Origin: Rhizosphaericola sp047606825 | Lineage (GTDB): Bacteria; Bacteroidota; Bacteroidia; Chitinophagales; Chitinophagaceae | Direction of reading: 5' to 3' | DNA: 64,000 nucleotides | NCBI GenBank assembly: GCA_047606825.1 | Contig: JASGDY010000055.1 | Coordinates: 1 to 64,000 of the forward strand | In this document: one piece after another, positions 15,301-22,800 of the stretch | How positions within the stretch are numbered: the first letter of the stretch is position 1 | Layout of the letters: the number at the start of each line of letters is the position of its first letter | Program-made: the position numbers and the translations under genes | Notes under the pieces: model-generated | Seen by the model: the letters and a program-made list of their open reading frames with translations, nothing else | Database searches by the model: none | Told to the model about the DNA's origin: nothing

Positions 15301-16584
15301 ATGTTGCTATTTGTATTGTATTTGTTGTTTTTTTCCTGTTGGCTGTACCGATGGGGTAGGAAACGGCTGTCCGATGAGGTGTCGCGTTGGGTGTTTTTGC
15401 TTTCTTTTTTGTTGCGCGTGGGGGTCGGGATTGGTTTTGCGTATTACACGCGCGATCTGGCAGGCAATGACTACTGGCGTATTTTCCGGGACAGCAAGGA
15501 GGAGACGGACTGGCTGCTACACGACACGCCAAAGTTTTTTTACAAGGATATCTGGGACAACAACGGCTACAAGGGCAATCCGTTTACGGGCTTTTTTTAC
15601 CGTAACGGGGACAACGGGTATTTCAACGACCTGAAAGACAACCTGATAATCAAGTGCAACGCCGTCCTCAATGTTTTCAGTGGCAGTAATTATTATGTCA
15701 ATGTGTTGATTGCCAATTTTTTGGTGATGTGGTGTCTGCTGGGACTGGCAAGGGTTTGCATATATGGATTGCAGCCTCAGCGTCGGTGGACAGTCTATGG
15801 CGTATTGCTGCTCTATCCGCCACTGGTGTTGTGGACGTCCAACATACAGAAAGACATGGTCTCCCTGGCACTGCTTGCGGTCGTCCTGTACACCTATATA
15901 TTCCAAAAAGGGAAAGTCGGCTGGCAACGACTGTTGTACTGGACTGCGTTTATATTGAGTCTGCTACTGATGTTGCTTATCAAAAATTACATGGCGATGA
16001 TATTGGCAGTTTGCCTCGTCGCCACGTGGTTGCCGCGGCCGGGTATTCGTGGGTTTGCCCGGCGTTTTTTGTGGTTGCTGGTTGGTTGTTTGTGGCTTTT
16101 TGCGCTTTGTTCCTTTTTTCCGGACAGTGTCAATCTGCCGTTGATGCTGGCGCGCAAGCAGCATGGTTTTTATGAAGTCAATGGAGGCCAGCCGATTCCT
16201 TCCACACCGCTGAGCGGAGACATGGTAACATATCTCCGCAATCTTCCCCATGCGGTGGTGAGCGTTTTTGTCTTTCCGATGGAGCGGTCGTTGCTTGTCG
16301 GCCCTATTGGATGGATGGGGCTTGCGACATGTGTGCTTTTTCTGTTGCTGACTTATTGTGCTGTACGTTTTCCACGGGGAGGGAGACCATGGCAAAGCCC
16401 ATTTTTTTTGATGCTATCCGGTTTCTGTCTGCTGCACTATCTGCTTATAGGGGAAACCGTTGCCTATTACGGTGCGTTGCTCCGTTACCGCAGTGTCGCC
16501 GAGGCGATATTCTGTATGTTGATGCTGCAATTGACGGATATCGAAAAAATAGACCGTATACATATTGTCAGAAAAAATATATAA
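15301..16584 (+). CDS. Polytopic membrane protein, unknown function
   Basis: A 427-aa integral membrane protein with about nine or ten predicted helices. A polar loop after the first two helices (NDYWRIFRDSKEETDWLLHDTPKFF) contains acidic and aromatic residues. A central block, LLYPPLVLWTSNIQKDMVSLALL, has a WTSxxxKD pattern that I associate loosely with uncharacterised polysaccharide-related membrane proteins in Bacteroidota. Another large loop lies near residues 280-320. The topology would suit a GT-C-type glycosyltransferase or a polymerase, but no defining motif is seen. It is not adjacent to the polysaccharide locus; the glutamine synthetase gene follows 119 nt later. Confidence 0.7.
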   Translation: MLLFVLYLLFFSCWLYRWGRKRLSDEVSRWVFLLSFLLRVGVGIGFAYYTRDLAGNDYWRIFRDSKEETDWLLHDTPKFFYKDIWDNNGYKGNPFTGFFYRNGDNGYFNDLKDNLIIKCNAVLNVFSGSNYYVNVLIANFLVMWCLLGLARVCIYGLQPQRRWTVYGVLLLYPPLVLWTSNIQKDMVSLALLAVVLYTYIFQKGKVGWQRLLYWTAFILSLLLMLLIKNYMAMILAVCLVATWLPRPGIRGFARRFLWLLVGCLWLFALCSFFPDSVNLPLMLARKQHGFYEVNGGQPIPSTPLSGDMVTYLRNLPHAVVSVFVFPMERSLLVGPIGWMGLATCVLFLLLTYCAVRFPRGGRPWQSPFFLMLSGFCLLHYLLIGETVAYYGALLRYRSVAEAIFCMLMLQLTDIEKIDRIHIVRKNI

Positions 16585-16703
16585 TATTTTTATGAATATT
16601 TAGAACAATATTTTTTGTGGACGAGTGATAATAATAATACATTTACCGGGCAAATTATTGTTTTTTGTAAAAGATTTGATTATTTATAAAAGTTCATTAT
16701 TCT

Positions 16704-18896
16704 ATGTCACTACGATTTAAGGCAATCAATAACCTTACCGCGGAGACTGACCCCGTGGTTAAATACGACGCCCGGAGCGTTACTTCCATTTTCCGTGAAA
16801 ATGTATTTACGTTGGAAAAAGCCCGCCAGTTCTTGACGGACGAGGCTTACAAAAGCCTTTTGACAAGTATCAAGGGTGGCAAGAAAGTAGACAGGGTTGT
16901 CGCTAACCAGATTGCGGCAGGCATGCGTTCCTGGGCGGAATCCAAAGGCGTTACGCATTACACACACTGGTTCCAGCCATTGACGGGCACGACCGCCGAA
17001 AAGCACGATTCTTATTTTACGTTGAAAGGAGACGGCACCGCCATCGAACAGTTTGACGGCGATGCTCTGATACAGCAGGAACCGGACGCTTCGTCTTTCC
17101 CTTCCGGTGGTATCCGTGCTACGTTTGAGGCGCGTGGTTACACGGCTTGGGATCCGACATCCCCGGCGTTTATATACGAAGTTGGGTTGGGTAAGACCTT
17201 GTGCATCCCGACCGTATTTATTTCATACACTGGTGAGTCGTTGGACTACAAAGCGCCATTGCTGAAAGCGCTGGACGCAATCAACGAGGCAGCGGTGGAC
17301 GTGGCACATTATTTTGACAAAAACGTAACCAAAATAACACCCACATTGGGCTGGGAACAGGAATATTTCGTCGTGGACGAAGGGCTTGCCAATGCGCGCC
17401 CCGACCTGATACAATGTGGAAGGACGGTTTTCGGTGCTGCGCCAGCCAAGGGGCAACAGTTGGAAGACCACTATTTTGGCTCTATTCCGGAACGCGTGTA
17501 CAACTTCATGCTGGACTTTGAGGAAGTCGCGTACAAGCTAGGCATTCCATTGAAGACCCGCCACAATGAGGTCGCGCCTGCACAGTTTGAAGCCGCGCCG
17601 ATATTTGAAGAAGTCAATATCGCCGTGGACCACAACATCCTCCTGATGGACGTGATGACACGTGTCGCCAAACGCCACAAACTGAAAGTCCTGCTCCATG
17701 AAAAACCGTTTGCTGGCATCAACGGTAGCGGTAAACACAACAACTGGAGCATGGCAACGGACACTGGCATCAACCTTCTGGGACCCGGCAAAACGCCAAA
17801 AACCAACCTGTTGTTCCTGACGTTCTTCGTCAATACCATCAAGGCCGTACATACTTACTCCGACCTGCTGCGTGCGTCCATCGCTTCGGCGAGCAATGAC
17901 CACCGCTTGGGTGCCAACGAAGCGCCGCCTGCTATCATCTCCGTATTTGTCGGAAGTGCTTTGCGCCAGGTCCTGGATGATATAGAGTCCCGCGTGACGG
18001 ACAAGTTTGACGAACAGGACGAGGCGATATTGAAACTGGATCTGCACCGTGCCATTCCCGAAGTACTGCTCGACAATACCGACCGTAACAGGACGTCGCC
18101 GTTTGCTTTCACGGGTAACAAGTTTGAGTTCCGCGCCGTTGGTTCCATTGCCAACTGTGCCAATGCGATGATTACGCTCAACACCATCGTGGCGCAGACG
18201 CTGAAAGAATTTAAGTTGGAAGTGGACAAGCTGATCGAGGGCGGTACCAAAAAAGAAATCGCCATCATGCAGGTCATCCAGAAATACATCAAGGAAAGCA
18301 AAAACATACTGTTCGAAGGCGACGGCTACAGCGAGGAATGGGAAAAAGAAGCGGAAAAACGCGGTCTCCCCAACGTCAAAACAACCCCGCTTGCGTTGGA
18401 TGCGCTCTCCACCGAGAAAGCCAAAAAACTCTTCGAATCCAACAAGGTCTACTCCGAACGTGAGCTCGAAGCAAGGCATGAAATCGAACTGGAAAACTAT
18501 CTGAAAAAAGTACAGATCGAGGGGCGTATCATGGGAGACCTGGCACTGAACCACATCATCCCTGTTGCGATAAAATACCAGACTTCCCTCGCCAACAATA
18601 TCAAGACATTACAAGAAGCTGGATTGCCCAAAGCATCCTACCAGGCGCAGACCGAGATATTGGAAAAGGTCTCGAAGCACATCGAGGAAGTCTATTCCAA
18701 AGGTCGCGACATGATCAACGCCCGCAAAAAGGCCAACCATATCGACGACGTGAGGGAACGTGCCATCGCCTACGAAAAAGACGTGAAAGCGACTTATTTC
18801 GATACCATCCGTTACCATGTCGACAAGCTGGAACAGTTGATTGACAATGAAGAGTGGCGTCTACCCAAATATCGCGAACTGTTGTTCCTCCGATAG
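16704..18896 (+). CDS. glnN: Glutamine synthetase type III
   Basis: A 730-aa GSIII enzyme (glutamate + ammonia + ATP to glutamine), the large form typical of Bacteroidota and cyanobacteria. Visible are LGWEQEYFVVDE (metal-binding Glu) near residue 215, KTRHNEVAPAQFEAAPIFEE near 285, the GINGSGKHNNWSMAT loop near 340, NRTSPFAFTGNKFEFRAVGS near 470, and the long helical C-terminal region specific to type III enzymes. The start (MSLRFKAINNLT) follows an AT-rich leader. A strong terminator lies just downstream, so the gene is probably monocistronic. No amtB or glnK is nearby. Confidence 0.96.
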   Translation: MSLRFKAINNLTAETDPVVKYDARSVTSIFRENVFTLEKARQFLTDEAYKSLLTSIKGGKKVDRVVANQIAAGMRSWAESKGVTHYTHWFQPLTGTTAEKHDSYFTLKGDGTAIEQFDGDALIQQEPDASSFPSGGIRATFEARGYTAWDPTSPAFIYEVGLGKTLCIPTVFISYTGESLDYKAPLLKALDAINEAAVDVAHYFDKNVTKITPTLGWEQEYFVVDEGLANARPDLIQCGRTVFGAAPAKGQQLEDHYFGSIPERVYNFMLDFEEVAYKLGIPLKTRHNEVAPAQFEAAPIFEEVNIAVDHNILLMDVMTRVAKRHKLKVLLHEKPFAGINGSGKHNNWSMATDTGINLLGPGKTPKTNLLFLTFFVNTIKAVHTYSDLLRASIASASNDHRLGANEAPPAIISVFVGSALRQVLDDIESRVTDKFDEQDEAILKLDLHRAIPEVLLDNTDRNRTSPFAFTGNKFEFRAVGSIANCANAMITLNTIVAQTLKEFKLEVDKLIEGGTKKEIAIMQVIQKYIKESKNILFEGDGYSEEWEKEAEKRGLPNVKTTPLALDALSTEKAKKLFESNKVYSERELEARHEIELENYLKKVQIEGRIMGDLALNHIIPVAIKYQTSLANNIKTLQEAGLPKASYQAQTEILEKVSKHIEEVYSKGRDMINARKKANHIDDVRERAIAYEKDVKATYFDTIRYHVDKLEQLIDNEEWRLPKYRELLFLR

Positions 18897-18918
18897 TTTT
18901 GTCAACGATTAATTACCT

Positions 18919-18952
18919 AAAAAGGTGCATTTTTACAGAATGCACCTTTTTT
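18919..18952 (+). terminator. Rho-independent terminator after glnN
   Basis: AAAAAGGTGCAT and ATGCACCTTTTTT form a stem of about 11 bp with a loop of about 9 nt and a T run. It lies about 20 nt after the glnN stop codon. Confidence 0.85.
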
Positions 18953-18961
18953 GCTTTTTAG

Positions 18962-19090
18962 AAACTGTTTGAGTTAAGTTTTCCTGTATGGTTTTATATG
19001 CTTCCAAGACATAAAAACGTGTTCCTCCCCGCACAGTCCCCGCCGCGGCGGGGACTGTGCGGGGAGGACAATAAATAACTCAAACAGCTT
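18962..19090. repeat. Palindromic element with 46-bp perfect core
   Basis: Terminal repeats AAACTGTTTGAGTTA (18962-18976) and its inverse (19076-19090) match at 14 of 15 positions. At the centre, 19023-19068 is a perfect 46-bp palindrome, GC-rich and starting TCCTCCCCGCACAGTCCCCG. There is no coding capacity. The core GC content contrasts sharply with the AT-rich flanks. A third copy of the end repeat lies at 15186-15200. Confidence 0.85.
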
Positions 19091-19290
19091 CTTAGACTTT
19101 ATTCAACAAAAGTTTTATTGCGGCTAATTTTGCTTCCGCTTCTAGGAAATGATAGTAACCCGAGTTCGATTATTAAAAAACTATGTTTTATGACCTCGTA
19201 GAGGGCAAATGTTTATAGGTACGGTGTCAATGCTATAATGATTGAAGGTGTAATGGACAAAAATTAGGCTAATTTTTAGACGATGTGTTC

Positions 19291-20469
19291 TAATGGACAT
19301 TTTTTAGGCTGTATTTTTAACCACTTTTTGGGTGTCAAAAATAATAGGCTAATCTTTGAACCGTCTATATAAACAGAAGCAGGCTCTGCTATGGAGCAAC
19401 TTGCGTAGGGACAATATAGATGCTCGACAAAAATGTCATATCAATGGGCTGCTGTTTTCGTGGGCGATTGATATTTTAGAGAGCATTATACCTTCAAAAA
19501 CCCATCAATAAACTTCATCTTCCTTTGCTTAGACAGGCCGTTATGATTGCGGAGCTTGTTCTTTAAGTCCGAAAAATGCCCATCAATGGCATTTGTTGTG
19601 TTGGGGATGTCGAGTCCGATGTTGTCATACCAGGTAAACAGCCAAGGCAGGTTGTTTTTCAGGCTTCTGTATGCACTGCGCAGCCTTTTGTGTGTATAGA
19701 AGGGCTTTCCATTGGCGGGGTTGATTGTTCGTTCATTCAAGAAATGCCCCCATCTATCGAACCATGACTGCAATGCCCCGACAAAAGATTCTTTGTCAGT
19801 CTGTTTCATCAAACCCACAACTTCCATTAGTTCTTGGGCAGCCTTTAATTTCGGTTTCTTGGTCAAATATCTACGGATAGTTGCTGGCTGGTGGAACTGG
19901 CACATTTGAACAGGTAGGCCTTCAAACGATTGGACAAGCCCCTTTCTGCCATCGCAAACAATGGCTGCAATCTGAAAACCTAAAGATTTTATTTCGTTTA
20001 TTCCTTGGATGTACAAGGCGTTTGTCTCAGTTTTCACATAATACTTCAACAGGTTTTCTTTTGTCAGGCTGTCTTTAAACAACATTACCCCAAAGCTCCG
20101 CCCCCAATAGGTTGTGTCCATCGGGACAATTGTCTTTCTTGGCTCTTTACTGTTGGTTTCAACTTTAACCGCATCTATTCTTCGTTGAATGGTTTTTATA
20201 GAACAATGGTACTTTTCTGCAAGTTGGGCATACGTTTGCTTGCCGGACATGTATTCTGCCCATAAAGCATCATTGTTTAGTCTATTCCCCCTAAAAACTG
20301 TTTGCCACAATGAGCACATTTATATAATTGGACACCTTTTACTGTTCCATTTTTCTTGGTAAATCCTTTGCCACAATAAAAGCACTTTTTTTATTCATAA
20401 CCTTTGAGTGGCTTCAAAACTAATACCAATAAGGATTTCACGAGTTTTTAACCTAAAAAATGTCCATTA
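19291..20469. mobile_element. IS256/IS1249-like insertion sequence, decayed
   Basis: Inverted ends TAATGGACATTTTTTAGG at 19291-19308 and its complement at 20452-20469 enclose a transposase gene on the minus strand, giving an element of about 1.18 kb. A related sequence, TAATGGACAAAAATTAGGCT, lies just outside the left end at 19251-19270. No target duplication is recognisable. The transposase reading frame is interrupted (see pseudogene), so the element is probably inactive. Confidence 0.7.
19486..20398 (-). pseudogene. IS256/IS1249-like transposase, frameshifted
   Basis: An intact 277-aa frame (19486-20319) holds most of the transposase. It has a helix-turn-helix AQLAEKYHCSIKTIQRRI, DDE-type motifs MDTTYWGR and VCDGRKGL, the MCQFHQ motif typical of IS256/MULE-like enzymes, and NAIDGHFSDLKNKLRNHNGL, where Glu is expected but Asp stands. 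Upstream the protein continues in another frame as a zinc ribbon (KKCFYCGKGFTKKNG ... KCAHCGKQF). Joining it to the main frame needs one extra base near 20290 (GGGGGAATAG run), and joining it to the ATG at 20398 needs one more A in the A7 run near 20388. I read this as two single-base losses. Alternatives are sequencing error or programmed frameshifting. Confidence 0.65.
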
Positions 20470-20689
20470 AGCCTGATTGAACTTGTGTTGGCACATTATT
20501 TGACACGGCAGAAATATTTGAGGAACATACCCCACAGACACTCTGTTCTTAACAGTTATATCAATGGGTTCCATACGTTACGAAGGCTTATGTTTCGTCT
20601 ACTATATTGTTTAGTAGCGTACCACTAAGCATTGGTTAAATAGGTTGGATATATATTTTTAAGTTGTGTACCTCGGATAAAGTATGTTA

Positions 20690-21592
20690 GAACTGATTTA
20701 AACAAAACAAGCAGTACAAAAACACCTAAATTTATTGAACTACCAATGAATTGAAGGTTATGTACTGCAAGTATGCAAATTTAACAAAAGACGAAATAGA
20801 AAAGTGGGTGTTGCCGTTTATCCCGAAAAACAATCGGGGTTTTGCGAGCCGTTTCGAGATGGGCGACATATTCAAGTGCATCGTGCACAAACTGAAGACG
20901 GGCTGCCAGTGGTCGCTCCTATTCGTTGATATAGAGTGTGTCAAGCCTCCGTCCAGTTGGCAGACGGTGTATTACTACTACCGTAAATGGTGTGAGAAAA
21001 AAGTGTTCGAGGCCATGTTCTGCGTGTTCCTGCAAATCCAGAAAGACCGGCTCGATACGGAGAGATTGAACCTGGACGGTACGCAGGGCCTGGTAAAGAG
21101 GGCCGCGGAAAGTGCGGGCTACCAGTGGCGCAAGAGGGGACGGACGTCCAACCTCCTGGTCCTTACCGACGGCAACGGCATCCCGGTTGCCTGCGGGGGT
21201 GTCCTGGACGGCAGGCACAACGACCTGTACGACATTGTCCCGCAGTACGCGGAGATGACAAGGCACCTGGGACGCAACGGCATCTGCGTCGAAAACAGCA
21301 TCCAGAACGCCGACAAAGGCTTTGACAGCAAGGCTTTCAGGCGTGCCGTCAGGCGGAGGAAGATGACTCCCAACATCAAGGAGAACCCCCGGGGGCGCAA
21401 GGGGAAAAAGAAAGGCAGGAAGCGCGAGTTCAACAGCCAGGTCTATGAAACAAGGTTTGTCAACGAACGCTATTTTGCATGGATGGACAGCTTCAGGACG
21501 CTCTTGATACGCTTCGATGCATTGGATTCTTCTTGGTTAAATTGGCATTATTTGGCTTTCGCTTTAATCTTGCTAAAAGTTTAAATCAGTTC
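20690..21592. mobile_element. IS5-family insertion sequence, complete
   Basis: The 14-bp ends GAACTGATTTAAAC (20690-20703) and GTTTAAATCAGTTC (21579-21592) are perfect inverted repeats. They are flanked by TTA on both sides (20687-20689 and 21593-21595), a TNA-type target duplication known for IS5-family subgroups. The 903-bp element contains one transposase gene whose stop codon lies inside the right end. All parts look intact, so it may be active or recently inserted. Confidence 0.88.
20760..21584 (+). CDS. IS5-family transposase
   Basis: A 274-aa DDE transposase. The N-terminal domain (ANLTKDEIEKWVLPFIP ... IFKCIVHKLKTGCQWSLL) is the usual IS5 DNA-binding region. The catalytic Asp residues are in LDGTQGLVK and NADKGFDS, and the Glu is in FVNERYFAWMDSFRTLLIRFD, with the Y-(2)-R-(3)-E-(6)-K/R spacing of the family. 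A basic, low-complexity stretch (NPRGRKGKKKGRKREF) precedes the last motif. ATG 20760 is chosen; an in-frame TTG at 20751 adds three residues. Its codons are more GC-rich than the surrounding sequence, consistent with recent arrival. Confidence 0.93.
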   Translation: MYCKYANLTKDEIEKWVLPFIPKNNRGFASRFEMGDIFKCIVHKLKTGCQWSLLFVDIECVKPPSSWQTVYYYYRKWCEKKVFEAMFCVFLQIQKDRLDTERLNLDGTQGLVKRAAESAGYQWRKRGRTSNLLVLTDGNGIPVACGGVLDGRHNDLYDIVPQYAEMTRHLGRNGICVENSIQNADKGFDSKAFRRAVRRRKMTPNIKENPRGRKGKKKGRKREFNSQVYETRFVNERYFAWMDSFRTLLIRFDALDSSWLNWHYLAFALILLKV

Positions 21593-22084
21593 TTATTTAA
21601 AATAGACTTTAAAATTACAACGTTTGAAGTAGGAATCTTTTTCCCCTCTGTGTTCTTTCATTTTTGCATAGAAACATATCACATAAATATGTGAAATATG
21701 CTAACGAAGTCTATCAGGACTTTCAATTATCATATTTTTGCGGTCTGTAATGGTTCAATACTACTATTTATTAATCGTTTGGGTAATTATGCCCTATGTG
21801 TGAAATATAAACCCTTACCGGTTATGCGTTTTAGAAAACTTAATAGGTCATATATCTTGCTCCCATTAATAATTATATAGAAAAACCCGATAGGCCATCA
21901 TGACATATCTTTTAACAAAGTAAAAAGTAAAGTATGACTAGACTCACAGTTTATAACAACAGATTTTTTAATCATGTAGCAATTTAGTGTGTGTCCGGTG
22001 CGCTAATACCGTTGAAAACATTGATAAGAGAACTTAATAAATGCCTAATTGGGATAGTAAATTAGGTATGTCTAAACTATTCGT
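21593..22084. other. AT-rich intergenic region, 490 bp
   Basis: Between the IS5 element and the response regulator gene. Short frames here are not convincing as genes. A TATTTTTG box at 21733-21740 fits the -7 consensus but has no gene to drive. I see no repeat or RNA motif. Confidence 0.4.
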
Positions 22085-22735
22085 ATGAAAAACAAAATAG
22101 ATGTGGTTATAATAGAAGACTCATTACAGCTGCGTGAAACTATTGTTGATGCCCTACATAATGATTCGGAGATAAATAGTATTCAGGAATTTGGCTCGGT
22201 CAACGAATTTTTGTGGGGACGTCCTATTGACCCTATACCCAATGTCATGCTTTTGGATGTCAACCTCCCCAAAATAAAAGGGACGGATGCGATACCTAAC
22301 ATATTGTTGGATTACCCGGAGTTGAATATTATCATATTCTCCATCAATAGTGAATCAGCTGATATCCTACACGCGATGTCTAATGGTGCTGTGGGGTATA
22401 TACACAAAACACAGCAAAGTATCGATGATGTCATCCATGCAATCAAGATTGTGCGGGATGGGGGCAGTTACCTGTCTCCGCTAATTGCCCGACGCTTGGT
22501 CAACCTGTTCCAGCCGTCAAGGATTGCCAAACAGCAAGGCACGCTGACCCAACGGGAGGAGCAGGTATTAAACGGTCTCTGCAAAGGGCTGACCTACCGG
22601 GAAATAGCAGATGAACTTAACGTCTCGATTGATACCGTCCGTACCCACATAAAAAAAATATACGCCAAGCTGAATGTCAACAGCAAGAGCCGCCTTATCT
22701 CCAAAGTGCAGAATATCTTTGACAAGATACAATAA
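22085..22735 (+). CDS. NarL/FixJ-type response regulator
   Basis: A 216-aa regulator. The receiver domain has the acidic pair EDS near residue 11, the phospho-acceptor Asp58 in VMLLDVNLPKIKG, and the conserved Lys in GYIHKTQQ. The C-terminal LuxR-type HTH is LTQREEQVLNGLCKGLTYREIADELNVSIDTVRTHIKKIYAKLNV. The sensor kinase gene begins 65 nt downstream, on the same strand, and its HDELG-type kinase is the class that normally pairs with NarL regulators. The pair may control the exopolysaccharide locus that follows; proximity is the only support for this. Confidence 0.93.
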   Translation: MKNKIDVVIIEDSLQLRETIVDALHNDSEINSIQEFGSVNEFLWGRPIDPIPNVMLLDVNLPKIKGTDAIPNILLDYPELNIIIFSINSESADILHAMSNGAVGYIHKTQQSIDDVIHAIKIVRDGGSYLSPLIARRLVNLFQPSRIAKQQGTLTQREEQVLNGLCKGLTYREIADELNVSIDTVRTHIKKIYAKLNVNSKSRLISKVQNIFDKIQ

Positions 22736-22800
22736 ATACGGGTCTCCGGTGTTGCTATCTTTCTATATGTTTTTATCGGATTAGAAAATTCTATCTATTA

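Noticed and set aside
17538..18554. 338-aa minus-strand frame
   Set aside because: Antisense shadow of glutamine synthetase III.
18962..19090. CRISPR-like or origin-like repeat
   Set aside because: A single palindrome with inverted ends, not spaced direct repeats; no cas, dnaA or iteron features nearby.
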